Below are positions 26,888 to 36,177 of a stretch of DNA of 64,000 bases, piece after piece. The stretch is from positions 906,554-970,553 of the forward strand of contig JAJDEB010000036.1 in assembly GCA_029260015.1 (NCBI GenBank), written 5' to 3'. The notes beneath the pieces are model-generated. The model had not been told where the DNA came from. It did no database searches and saw only the letters and a program-made list of their open reading frames with translations. Source of the stretch: Phycisphaerae bacterium. GTDB lineage: Bacteria; Planctomycetota; Phycisphaerae; UBA1845. The first letter of the stretch is position 1, and every line of letters begins with the position of its first letter. A program made the translations under genes and the position numbers.

Positions 26888-27943
26888 ATGAAAATTGGTT
26901 CTTGCAGGAACACAAGGGACCACGGCGGATTTACGTTGGTTGAGCTGCTTGTGGTTGTTTCGATTATCGCACTGCTGGTGTCGGTCCTGTTGCCATCGCT
27001 CAGCAAGGCGCGGCAGCAGGCGAAACAGGTGTCGTGTCTGGCGAATGTCCGCGGGCTGGCTCAAGCCGCAAACACTTACGCTGCGGATGATCCACAAGAA
27101 AAAATTATTCCGATCGCTCAGGGTGATGACAAGTACCTCAAGCGTCATCTGGCTTATGCCGGCTTTGGTGGTAAGAGCGGTCGCGGCGCGACCACGTTTG
27201 CCAACCAATCGAGTTGGAGTGGGAAGTCTGGTGCTGAAATCGGGTCACCGCACCGTCCGCTCAATTTTGTGATTTACAAGGGCGGCTTCATCAAGCAAGC
27301 CGGACCGTTTCCAGACTGGGAAAAGGACGCCAGAATCAAAGTTCCGAATTACAAGTGTCCGGCGGACAAGGGGTTCAGCGGTTACCATATGGTCGGATGG
27401 AAGAATTCCAAACTCTCGGGTTATGATTACTTCGGTACGTCGTACTTTGCCAATCCGTTGTTTGTCGGCAGGTCTGGCGATGCGACATGTCGGTCCAACG
27501 CCATGTATCAAAGGCCGCTCTCGCGCACGCCCAATCCAACCAATACCGTGTTGTTTTCAGAGGTCGCCTCTCGGTTTGCGTTCTTTGCGACCAACGAAGA
27601 AGACTACGACCAATCGGGCTGTCAATGGCCGTGGAGCAGCGGCTCCTACATCGCCAAGGGCTTCCACAAAAAAGACTTTCGTTTCAATGTCGCATTCGGT
27701 GACGGACACGCCGCGTTCATCAAGATCAAGGGTTATGGACTTGTCGATATTGCGCAGGAGAACATGCCACCGGATTGCCCCGGCGGTCAGTGCAGGTGCG
27801 TCCTGGTTCGTGGATTGGGATGGCAACTTGACACACTGCCCGCAGAACCGGTCCCTGTTCGTAAAGAATGGGCAGGAAACACTCAGTCTGGAATCTCAGA
27901 ATCCGCCGGTGACACGAACGAGTTTGCCGTCGTAAACTTCTAG
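26888..27943 (+). CDS. Type II secretion/pilin-like prepilin, second of a tandem pair
   Basis: A 351-residue paralogue of the preceding gene, clearly a tandem duplicate. The prepilin site [18 protein letters not shown] starts at residue 15 and the anchoring helix is almost identical. The outer domain follows the same order, with [50 protein letters not shown] and [12 protein letters not shown] in both. Differences are concentrated around the middle loops and the C-terminal cysteine segment (CPGGQCRC here, CTGQTSCQC in the first). A short ribosome binding site candidate (GTAGAGAGA) precedes the ATG. A terminator follows at 28008. Confidence 0.85.
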   Translation: MKIGSCRNTRDHGGFTLVELLVVVSIIALLVSVLLPSLSKARQQAKQVSCLANVRGLAQAANTYAADDPQEKIIPIAQGDDKYLKRHLAYAGFGGKSGRGATTFANQSSWSGKSGAEIGSPHRPLNFVIYKGGFIKQAGPFPDWEKDARIKVPNYKCPADKGFSGYHMVGWKNSKLSGYDYFGTSYFANPLFVGRSGDATCRSNAMYQRPLSRTPNPTNTVLFSEVASRFAFFATNEEDYDQSGCQWPWSSGSYIAKGFHKKDFRFNVAFGDGHAAFIKIKGYGLVDIAQENMPPDCPGGQCRCVLVRGLGWQLDTLPAEPVPVRKEWAGNTQSGISESAGDTNEFAVVNF

Positions 27944-28007
27944 CGCTGCCAAATAACGTAGCTTTCGACCATCTTGTGTATGTCGGTCGATTGAATTCCT
28001 AATTCCG

Positions 28008-28042
28008 AGGCTGCCCACTTCTTGGTAAGGCAGCCTTTTTCT
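28008..28042 (+). terminator. Rho-independent terminator after the pseudopilins
   Basis: AGGCTGCC (28008-28015) pairs perfectly with GGCAGCCT (28029-28036) around a 13-base loop and is followed by TTTTCTT. It lies 65 bases after the second pseudopilin stop. Confidence 0.75.
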
Positions 28043-28122
28043 TAGCCTTGCCCTGTCAAGACACTCGCGACTTGTATGCCCAGAGAATGTCCATGCCCAT
28101 AAAGTGTCGATTCTTTTCGCTC

Positions 28123-28153
28123 TTGTAGCCAACATTGTTGAAACCGCTAGAAT
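28123..28153 (+). promoter_or_regulatory. Candidate promoter for a leaderless ABC transporter transcript
   Basis: TTGTAG (28123-28128) and TAGAAT (28148-28153) are 19 bases apart. The -10 box ends 7 bases before the ATG at 28161, so transcription would start at or next to the start codon. No ribosome binding site is visible there. Confidence 0.35.
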
Positions 28154-28160
28154 CGAATGC

Positions 28161-28901
28161 ATGTCAGTCGTTTTACAGGTCAATCAACTAAGCAAGACGT
28201 TTCGCCTTGGCGGAGAATCCGTCCATGCACTTGATGGCGTTTCGCTTGAAGTGCCTGCCGGTGAATTCCTGGTCATCATGGGGGCGAGCGGTTCGGGTAA
28301 GAGTACGCTTCTGCATCTGATCGGCGGGTTGGACCTGCCAACCTCTGGTGAAATTCTGATCGAGGGGCAGGACATCGCTTCGATGACCGACCGCAAACGC
28401 ACGCTGCTCCGTCGATCGCGGTTGGGTGTTGTCTTCCAGAATTTCAACTTGCTTCCAACGCTGACGGCGCTTGAGAACGTAGCATTGCCGTCGCTGATTG
28501 GCAGCGCCAACAACGGTTCGGCGCAATCGAAGGCCAAGGAATTGCTTGATGCGGTGAACATGGGCCATCGCACGACCCATCGTCCCCAGGCGCTGTCGGG
28601 TGGCGAGCAGCAACGCGTCGCCATCGCCCGCGCACTATTAAATGACCCTGCACTTCTGCTCGCCGACGAACCGACTGGCAATCTCGATTCGCAACACGCA
28701 GAGTCCATCTGGACGCTGCTTCGCAAACTCGTTGATGAGCAGCAGCGCACCGTGATCGCAGTGACCCACGAACCCATCGGGGCTCGCTTTGCAGATCGCA
28801 TCGTCGTTCTCAAGGACGGGAAGATCGTCGGAACCATCAACGATTCGAGGAACCTGGATGCGACACTGGTTGCAACTCGCTACACGGAATTGGCGCGCTA
28901 A
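28161..28901 (+). CDS. MacB/LolD-type ABC transporter ATP-binding protein
   Basis: A 246-residue ATPase of the MacB/LolD/FtsE group that powers a membrane subunit of the FtsX type. Walker A GASGSGKST is at residues 41-49, followed by the Q-loop VFQNFNLLPTLTALENV, the signature LSGGEQQRVAIARAL, Walker B LLLADEPTGNLDS and the switch His in VTHEP. ATG 28161 is preferred to the upstream ATG 28104 because the ATPase core starts at once and because a -10 box lies just before it. The permease gene overlaps its end by 44 bases, so the two proteins form one transporter. The cargo is unknown. Confidence 0.92.
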   Translation: MSVVLQVNQLSKTFRLGGESVHALDGVSLEVPAGEFLVIMGASGSGKSTLLHLIGGLDLPTSGEILIEGQDIASMTDRKRTLLRRSRLGVVFQNFNLLPTLTALENVALPSLIGSANNGSAQSKAKELLDAVNMGHRTTHRPQALSGGEQQRVAIARALLNDPALLLADEPTGNLDSQHAESIWTLLRKLVDEQQRTVIAVTHEPIGARFADRIVVLKDGKIVGTINDSRNLDATLVATRYTELAR

Positions 28902-31767
28902 GCCCGGCCGCACGTTCGCAATCGTCCTCGCTGTCACGTTGGGCGTAGGGACCGTTGTCGCCGTTACGAGCCTTTACGCCTCCGTCGAAGCCACCATCTC
29001 CGAACAGATCGTCGATAATTGGCTTGGTCATAGCCACATCAGCATTCAATCGCCCAGCGGTCATTGGGGCAGCATCGATGAAAACATCGCGGACAATATC
29101 GCCAACATCGACGGCGTGACCCGCGTCACCTCGCGGTACAAAACGCGCATGCGGTTGATCAGTCCGGTCGACGCGCCCGCTCCCGACGAAGAGATTGATC
29201 TCACCAATGCCCGTACGGACGAAATCGATGTTGTCGGAATTGACCCGGAGCAAGAATCGGAATTTCGCGTTCAGAAAGACATGGTCGGTGACGGAATACA
29301 ACCGGCTGACCGGGATGTCATTGTACTCGAAGCACGGCTGGCCTCCGAATTGAAGATTGCTCTGGGCGATACCGTTTATGTCGAAGGATTGATGAACGAT
29401 CCGGTGCGCCCTCTCAAAGTATGCGGGATCGTTTCGGGACGGCGGGTTGCGTTTTTTCAAAAACCGACTGTATACATGCACCTTCGTGATGTTCAGCAGA
29501 TGCGCCGCGAGAAGCAGCGCGTTTCCGTCATCGATTGCATGGTCGCCGAAGACACGCCCGAATACATCGCCACCAAAGCCGACGAAATTCGCCAGATGAT
29601 CCGCCAACAAGGGCAGGGATATTTGGTGACCACTTCGGGCGCGAAGATCAACCAACTTCAAGAAGCCCGTAGCGCATCCCATTTGGTCTTACTGCTCTTT
29701 ACTTTCGTGACGTTGCTGACGTCATTTTTCATCATCATTACAACAATGAGCATGGGTATGATGCAGCGGATTCGCATCCTCGGCGCGATTCGTTGCATCG
29801 GGATGACCCGGCGACAGTTGGCTGGTCTGGTGTACGCGGAAGTGGTGCCACTGGGCGTCATTGGGGTGTTGCTAGGCGTGCCTTGCGGAATGTTGATGAC
29901 CTACGCAGCCGTCGCCTGGGTGCCACACATCGAAGACATTGTCTACTCGGTTAAGTTTGGTGCGTGGGGCATTTGCATCGCGGTGATCGGCGGGTTGCTG
30001 ACAACGATACTCGGCGCCACAGCCCTGCTTTCGCAGGGGGCGATGGTCTCGCCTCTGGAGGCTGTCAATTCGCAAGCCAAACCGCAGCGTCATCGCACGA
30101 TCGTGTTCGCGGCTGTGTGTGGCTTGCTCTTGATCGGATTCCATCACCTGCTGCTCGAAGTCATCGAACCGGCGAACTGGTTAAAACCGGTGACGCTTTT
30201 CGTCGGGACGGCAACGCTTTACGGCGGGTACATGCTGCTTGCACCGGCGTTGGTTTTGGTGACGGGCAAGTTGGCGCTGCTCATTGCTGCCCCCTTGCTG
30301 GGTGTTGATCGACGACTCGCTGCCGACCAGATCGAACGGGCACCGTGGCGAGCGGCTGGCGTTTGCTGGACTCTGATGGTCGGGTTGTCGCTGGTTGTTT
30401 ACGTCTTCGTCCGTGGCGAAAGCATCGTTTACGCCTGGGACTTTCCGACGAAACTAGCCGGCACATTCGTCTGGACGACGGATCCTTTTGATGCTGACCT
30501 GCTCGATCAAGTCGATGGCATTGTCGGCGTATCCGAATCCACCCCGCTCAACGACGTCCCCTGCCGCGTGCAGTCGCGCCGTACATCGCTGCTGAGCTTG
30601 CTCAAGACTGAAAGCATTTTTGCGGCTGGCGATCCGGATACGTTCCTATCGATGGCCAAGCTCGAGTTCCTGCAAGGAAACGCCGACGACGCCCGCGAAA
30701 AGTTGATGCGTGGCGGATACCTGTTGCTGCCACCCGAGGCGTCGCACTCGTTCGGTTACAACCTTGGCGACAAAGTGCCCATCACGATTGCCAACAAAAC
30801 CGTAGACTTCGAAGTGGCAGGCGTGGTGCGATCGCCCGCGATGGACATTGCTGTTCAATACTTCCAAGCCGACAGTTACATGATGCTCGCATCCAGCAGT
30901 TCGGTCTTAGGCACGCTCGATGATTTGCGTGAACACTTCGGAATCGACACGCTCACAATGTTCATGATGAACATAGAGTTGGACATGTCCACTCCACCGC
31001 AAGCGTTCGAACTGTCTGAAGCACCGCCCGAATCACGAACGTGGTGGTGGGAGCGCATCAACGATTGGCTACCGCTTATTCCGCTTGCAGAGAATGATCG
31101 CGAAGTCATCAGAAACGAAATCACCGAAATGGGCAACAAGCCGCAAGTCTATTGGGGACCGGCGCTGCGAAGTTTGTATCGTCAGCACGTCTCGGCGATC
31201 AACTTTCTCAATGACCAGTGGGTCGAACTGTCACCGGATGCGCGTTGGGAAATCTACCGCGAGCGCATCGTGCTGGAGCAAGTAAAAGGTTTGATTAAGC
31301 GACCGTATGCACAAACCGGTACGCTGCGCCGCATCAAACAGGAAATCGATCGCGATATTCGCATCGCCACGATGGGCATCTCAGCTGTCCCGATGATTTC
31401 GCTTCTCGTCGCGACGTTAGGTGTTTCCAATTTAATGATGGTCAATGTCACCAGTCGTTCGCGCCAGATCGCAGTGCTTCGATCGGTCGGAGCCACCCAG
31501 TCATTGATCGCCCGACTCGTTTTGGTTGAAGCATTGGTCTTGGGACTCTTGGGTTCGGCGATCGGTGTCGGGCTAGGGCTGCATGCGGCGTACGCGGGCA
31601 ACATTCTGATCACATCGCTTATCGGCGTAGAGATTCCGTGGGTGGTTCCGATTCCACGGGTGATGTTCGCGGTCGGGCTGACCTGGTTCGTCTGCGTTCT
31701 AGCAGGCATCAGGCCAGCGATGCGTGCTGCCCGCAGCGACATCGTCAATGCGATGGCCGCCGTCTAG
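28858..31767 (+). CDS. FtsX-like ABC transporter permease
   Basis: A 969-residue membrane subunit with two FtsX-type modules. One membrane helix near residues 18-40 is followed by a MacB-like outside domain of about 230 residues, then several helices (about 290-600, seven or so), a second outside domain of about 330 residues and three C-terminal helices (about 835-965). LolC/LolE and MacB belong to the same superfamily, so export of a lipoprotein, peptide or small molecule is likely. ATG 28858 is chosen because it overlaps the ATPase gene end, as is usual; the frame is open back to 28789 but without homology. Confidence 0.88.
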   Translation: MRHWLQLATRNWRAKPGRTFAIVLAVTLGVGTVVAVTSLYASVEATISEQIVDNWLGHSHISIQSPSGHWGSIDENIADNIANIDGVTRVTSRYKTRMRLISPVDAPAPDEEIDLTNARTDEIDVVGIDPEQESEFRVQKDMVGDGIQPADRDVIVLEARLASELKIALGDTVYVEGLMNDPVRPLKVCGIVSGRRVAFFQKPTVYMHLRDVQQMRREKQRVSVIDCMVAEDTPEYIATKADEIRQMIRQQGQGYLVTTSGAKINQLQEARSASHLVLLLFTFVTLLTSFFIIITTMSMGMMQRIRILGAIRCIGMTRRQLAGLVYAEVVPLGVIGVLLGVPCGMLMTYAAVAWVPHIEDIVYSVKFGAWGICIAVIGGLLTTILGATALLSQGAMVSPLEAVNSQAKPQRHRTIVFAAVCGLLLIGFHHLLLEVIEPANWLKPVTLFVGTATLYGGYMLLAPALVLVTGKLALLIAAPLLGVDRRLAADQIERAPWRAAGVCWTLMVGLSLVVYVFVRGESIVYAWDFPTKLAGTFVWTTDPFDADLLDQVDGIVGVSESTPLNDVPCRVQSRRTSLLSLLKTESIFAAGDPDTFLSMAKLEFLQGNADDAREKLMRGGYLLLPPEASHSFGYNLGDKVPITIANKTVDFEVAGVVRSPAMDIAVQYFQADSYMMLASSSSVLGTLDDLREHFGIDTLTMFMMNIELDMSTPPQAFELSEAPPESRTWWWERINDWLPLIPLAENDREVIRNEITEMGNKPQVYWGPALRSLYRQHVSAINFLNDQWVELSPDARWEIYRERIVLEQVKGLIKRPYAQTGTLRRIKQEIDRDIRIATMGISAVPMISLLVATLGVSNLMMVNVTSRSRQIAVLRSVGATQSLIARLVLVEALVLGLLGSAIGVGLGLHAAYAGNILITSLIGVEIPWVVPIPRVMFAVGLTWFVCVLAGIRPAMRAARSDIVNAMAAV

Positions 31768-31941
31768 CATTACACACCGTAAACCCATAAAATACATGAC
31801 CTTACGAAACGCATGGTTCCGTACTGATGGTCGCGCGATCCGGCACGGTAATTAGTCGGACGTTGCTGCAAATAATTGCCCATCGACACACGAATCCCAT
31901 CATGTAGGCGTAAAGGTTTTGTTTGAATCGGGGTCTTTTTC

Positions 31942-33525
31942 ATGTTTCGCGGTTTACTACATGCCAGACTCAAAGCGGCTGACCGGGCCATCTCTTCCGG
32001 ACGTCTTGATGACGCACTGCGGATCACCGGTGAACCCGAAATCGCAGCCCACCCCAAGGGTGCGAAACTGCGTGCCCGCCTCGCCGATGCGTTGATCGAA
32101 CGGGCCCGCGAGCATTATCGCGCCGACCGATTCACCGAAGCATTTCTTGCACTAGGCAAAGCCGACCGTTGCGATGGTTCCCAATCGAAGATCAACGAAT
32201 TGCGCAAACAGGTCGCGGCTGTCGCTGATGAAGTCTCGCGTCAACATACCGAACGACGCCAACAATTGGAGATGGCCAAGCATCGCATCCATGCTGGTTC
32301 GCTGGCAGCCGGTCGGCGCATTCTCGAAGACGCGCCGGATGGTGAAGAAGACTTCGATCACTTGAAGCGCGAGTTGGAATCCCGCGAGCAACGCGGAACT
32401 GAATTGTTGACGCAGGCGAATAAGCGGTTTGCCGATGGACAGGTCGGATCGGCAATTGATCGGTTGGCCCGCTCGCGCAAAATCAACGCCCACGATGAGC
32501 AAGCCATTCAACTTGAACGGAACATCGTTGCATCGGTCATCAAAAGCGCCCGCAACGCATTTGTCGAAGGCCGCCTGACGCAGATGCGACAGGAACTCGA
32601 TTTGCTCGATCCACTTGCAACGGCACAGTCTGCAAAACGCGACCTCAAAGAATACCTGACGCTAGCGCAGCATGCTTCCCGGGCGATCGGTGTTGGCGAC
32701 TTTGATGAAGCCCGCCGATTGGCGCAACGGTTGGCGACGCTGGCACCGCAGGCCAAGTGGGTCAAGCGGTCCATCGATCTGCTCACCAAGGTTGACGACA
32801 ATCTGCATCAGTTGGGCAGCGGACCATTGGGCGATTTCGCATTGAATTCAAATGCAAACGGCGAGTCGCCGAATCAGCGAAACGCAGCGCCGCGCCCTCT
32901 GGACATGACCCAAACCATCGGCGCAAACGCAACCGGTGCAGCGCGATCGATGCTTCAAACACTTCATTTGCTCGTCGATGGTGGCGGTAGTTATCTGATT
33001 CTGCGCAATTCGCATGCTTCGATCGGACGGGCGGCGTCCAACGATCCTGCGAACATCGCAATCTTCGCAGACCTTGGCGAACGTCACGCAGAATTGACCC
33101 GCGTAGAAGATGACTACTTCTTGATGAGCCCGCACGAAGTCGAAATCGGCGGAAGAAAAGGCCGGCAGCAACTGCTTCGCGATGGTGACAAAGTGATCCT
33201 CGCGCGGCGGGCCAAATTCACGTTCCGATTGCCCAATCGCCGAAGTGGAAGTGCCCTTCTCGATATCAGCGACACGACCAAAATGACCAACGATGTGCGC
33301 AACGTGATCCTGATGAAGGACACCGTTATGATCGGACCGGGCCACTCGAGTCATGTCATCTGCACAAGTGGTGGCGCTAACCTGATATTGTTTGAACGCG
33401 GCGGCGCACTTTGGGTGCGGGGCATGGGGCGAAACGAACCAGCCGTCGCGATCGATATGGGCGTGACGCAGGAAATCTCCGGAATCAGTTTCGTGGTTCA
33501 ACCGTGGACCACACGTACGATTTAG
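31942..33525 (+). CDS. FHA-domain protein with helical N-terminal region
   Basis: A 527-residue protein. The first 300 residues are alpha-helical and look repeat-like, perhaps TPR-related (ALIERAREHYRADRFTEAFL, RRILEDAPDG). An FHA domain, which binds phosphothreonine, spans about residues 345-430 with GRAASNDPANIAI and ERHAELTR as the likely recognition loops. The C-terminus has a second possible FHA-like repeat (VMIGPGHSSHVI). It directly precedes a membrane Ser/Thr kinase by 64 bases, so it is a plausible reader of that kinase's products. No signal sequence is seen; it should be cytoplasmic. Confidence 0.88.
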   Translation: MFRGLLHARLKAADRAISSGRLDDALRITGEPEIAAHPKGAKLRARLADALIERAREHYRADRFTEAFLALGKADRCDGSQSKINELRKQVAAVADEVSRQHTERRQQLEMAKHRIHAGSLAAGRRILEDAPDGEEDFDHLKRELESREQRGTELLTQANKRFADGQVGSAIDRLARSRKINAHDEQAIQLERNIVASVIKSARNAFVEGRLTQMRQELDLLDPLATAQSAKRDLKEYLTLAQHASRAIGVGDFDEARRLAQRLATLAPQAKWVKRSIDLLTKVDDNLHQLGSGPLGDFALNSNANGESPNQRNAAPRPLDMTQTIGANATGAARSMLQTLHLLVDGGGSYLILRNSHASIGRAASNDPANIAIFADLGERHAELTRVEDDYFLMSPHEVEIGGRKGRQQLLRDGDKVILARRAKFTFRLPNRRSGSALLDISDTTKMTNDVRNVILMKDTVMIGPGHSSHVICTSGGANLILFERGGALWVRGMGRNEPAVAIDMGVTQEISGISFVVQPWTTRTI

Positions 33526-33589
33526 CCGTTTCGATTAGTCGTTCCGAATCAACTGGAATCAATAAACCAGCTAGACGGGAACCAAATTC

Positions 33590-36028
33590 GTGGCATACAC
33601 CTTCAAACATGGAGATCGACCGCTGGATGGATTCGCGATCCAGCGTGCAGTCGGACGCGGTGGATTCGGCGAGGTCTATTACGCGGTGAGCGACGGTGGC
33701 AGAGAGGTCGCCCTCAAGTACCTGCGCGAGAATCCGCAGATCGAACTACGCGGCGTGGCCCACTGCATCAACCTCAAAAGCCCGCACCTCGTTTCCATCT
33801 TCGACGTGAAGAAGAACGATCAGGGCGATTACTTCGTGATCATGGAATACGTCTCCGGTCCGTCGCTTCGCGATATATTGATCGCCGAACCCAACGGGAC
33901 CGGTCCGCAAAAGGCGGCTTATTTTGTCCGGGAAATCGCCAAGGGTTTAGGATACCTCCACGATCGCGGCATCGTTCATCGTGATCTGAAACCGGGAAAC
34001 ATTTTCTATGATGAAGGCTACGTCAAAATCGGCGACTATGGCCTCAGCAAATTCATCTCCGTTTCCAGGCACAGCGCCCAAACAGCAAGCGTCGGGACGG
34101 TTCACTACATGGCCCCCGAAGTTGGATCCGGCAGCTACACCCGAGGCATCGACATATACGCACTGGGTGTGATGCTCTACGAAATGCTGCTGGGCAAGGT
34201 TCCGTTTGAAGGCAGCAGCATGGGCGAGGTGTTGATGAAGCACCTCACCGAGCAGCCGGAAGTTGAGAATCTTCCGAAACCATTCGGGAAGATCATCCAG
34301 AAGGCACTGCAAAAGGACCCGAAGGATCGCTACCAAAGCGTGTACGAAATGATCGACGACCTGATGGAAGTCGATGACGTGCGCACGTCACTGGCGGGAT
34401 TCAATCCGGTCAGTCTCAGCGGCGCTGCCCGGCGATTGCCGGTTGGTGAGGATTCACCAGTGCCTTCGCCCAATCCTGCGCCACGACGCGCTCCTCAACC
34501 TTCGCGACGCCCGCGGGCTGGTCAATTCAATCTTGATGCAGGCAGCCTTCCGCCTGGTATGGCCCGAAAGCTTCAACGAACCAGCAGCAAGATTCAGAAG
34601 CGTTTGCGCAAGCTGGATTCCAGGCACGGTTACAAACATCGCCCTGTCTTAGACGACGTTCCGCCAAAACCGCGACAGACCTATCTGGCCGACGCGCCGA
34701 CGACGAAGCGCGAGTTTCTACAGCGTGCAATGCTGGCATTGTTGATGGCCGTCTGCCTCGGCTTCGGTGTCGCGATGGTCAACGATATGCGGGAAGGTGG
34801 ATACGTCGCGTCGATTTTGATGATCGCTGGGGTGGCTGGCGGTCTGGCAATCGGTATTCGCGCCTTCGCCCGGGCCTCAAGAGATCGCTTGCAGCCGCCC
34901 TGGGTCGAACGAATCTTCTTGACGATTCCCGTTTGTATTTTGGCTGGTTTCGGCTCGTTGCCCATGTTGGACTGTGCTCGCGATGAGTATGTAATGGCAG
35001 TGTTCGGGGCGCAGGTGTGCTTGGCATTATTTGGCAGATGGCACAAGCGGGTTGAAACCGGTTCGCGCGGCAAACTCTCGATCGGCAACGCGTTTTCCGC
35101 AGGATTGTTCGCGCTGATCGTGACGGCGATATTCAGCGAGGGTCACGATCGCTATTTGTTCTATTCCGCAGGAATCGCTGCCTCCGCATCGCTCGTTTTT
35201 GAAGCGATGGCATGGTTATTCCCGCTGAAGGATTGGATGGCCGGAAACACCGGTGGCCCATCGGGTCGGTCCGATGGTGAACAGCCTGGTGGCGGACAGC
35301 GCGATGGGATTCAAGACAAACACGGTGCCGAGTGGCAACCTCAACCATTTACCGAGGATCATCTTGAAGACCGAGCTGGCCAAGAAACCATTGCACGACC
35401 TTCGGATCAAGATGTCGCAGGCGCATCACGCGATGCCAACCATTTCATGAAACCTGCTTCGACATTCGCAGCACCTCAACCGCCACAGCGCTGGGCGGCG
35501 ACGCGCGTGTTGGCGGCACTGCTCGGATTCGCGTGTTTGGTCGGATTCGTCTGCGTGATCGTCTATATTTCTTCAGGTAAGCCCAGCAATATTGAAAAGC
35601 AATACAACAGAGGTGGCATCGTTTACCATGAGTTTCCTCGACGTGCATTGGAGTCCAATGAATTGATTCCTGCAGCCCTGATCGGTGCGGGATGCCTGGG
35701 TATGCTGGTGTTTTCATTTCGTAAAGTACGCCGATTCCGCACGAGCGGTTTCTATGGCGACACGCTTCGACCTATCTTGATCACTGTTTTTATGATGGGA
35801 ATCGCACTTGGAACTTCTCTCTTGATCGGTGACCATAATCCTCACAGAGTGGTTCCCGGACGTGCGATTCTTATTGTTTCTATCATCATGTTCATTGTCC
35901 TCTTGTCTGCACGGGGGCGAAGGTGGCATCAATCGAATCACGATGTCCATGAGAAATCCGAACATCCTCTCTCGAACGAATTTCAAGCGTACGGTTCCCC
36001 TTCCGGGCAACCATCCAAGCAGGCATAG
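33590..36028 (+). CDS. Membrane-bound serine/threonine protein kinase
   Basis: An 812-residue Hanks-type kinase. The catalytic domain (about residues 14-270) has the glycine loop VGRGGFGEV, Lys43 in VALKYL, HRDLKPGN with Asp132, DYG (149-151) in place of DFG, and MAPE. A Pro/Arg-rich linker follows, then a group of four to five membrane helices (about 385-555), a polar cytoplasmic stretch, and three or four more helices (about 645-790). It probably signals from the membrane. GTG 33590 is the start; the family N-terminus begins there. Upstream lies the FHA protein, a likely substrate reader. Confidence 0.9.
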   Translation: MAYTFKHGDRPLDGFAIQRAVGRGGFGEVYYAVSDGGREVALKYLRENPQIELRGVAHCINLKSPHLVSIFDVKKNDQGDYFVIMEYVSGPSLRDILIAEPNGTGPQKAAYFVREIAKGLGYLHDRGIVHRDLKPGNIFYDEGYVKIGDYGLSKFISVSRHSAQTASVGTVHYMAPEVGSGSYTRGIDIYALGVMLYEMLLGKVPFEGSSMGEVLMKHLTEQPEVENLPKPFGKIIQKALQKDPKDRYQSVYEMIDDLMEVDDVRTSLAGFNPVSLSGAARRLPVGEDSPVPSPNPAPRRAPQPSRRPRAGQFNLDAGSLPPGMARKLQRTSSKIQKRLRKLDSRHGYKHRPVLDDVPPKPRQTYLADAPTTKREFLQRAMLALLMAVCLGFGVAMVNDMREGGYVASILMIAGVAGGLAIGIRAFARASRDRLQPPWVERIFLTIPVCILAGFGSLPMLDCARDEYVMAVFGAQVCLALFGRWHKRVETGSRGKLSIGNAFSAGLFALIVTAIFSEGHDRYLFYSAGIAASASLVFEAMAWLFPLKDWMAGNTGGPSGRSDGEQPGGGQRDGIQDKHGAEWQPQPFTEDHLEDRAGQETIARPSDQDVAGASRDANHFMKPASTFAAPQPPQRWAATRVLAALLGFACLVGFVCVIVYISSGKPSNIEKQYNRGGIVYHEFPRRALESNELIPAALIGAGCLGMLVFSFRKVRRFRTSGFYGDTLRPILITVFMMGIALGTSLLIGDHNPHRVVPGRAILIVSIIMFIVLLSARGRRWHQSNHDVHEKSEHPLSNEFQAYGSPSGQPSKQA

Positions 36029-36127
36029 CGAGCGTCAACTGGTACCTTCCTGTCGAAACTGTACTATCACGCAATATATCACTCACATTTCACACGCCGA
36101 ACCACACTTGATCCCCAAAGTGCCCCG

Positions 36128-36156
36128 TTGCCAGAGCGAGAAGCATCTGTCATAAT
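36128..36156 (+). promoter_or_regulatory. Promoter candidate for the SNF2 helicase gene
   Basis: TTGCCA (36128-36133) and CATAAT (36151-36156) are exactly 17 bases apart, each with five consensus matches. Transcription would start near 36163, about 15 bases before the ATG at 36178. Confidence 0.55.
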
Positions 36157-36177
36157 CGCTCGATTCGGGTAGCGTTC

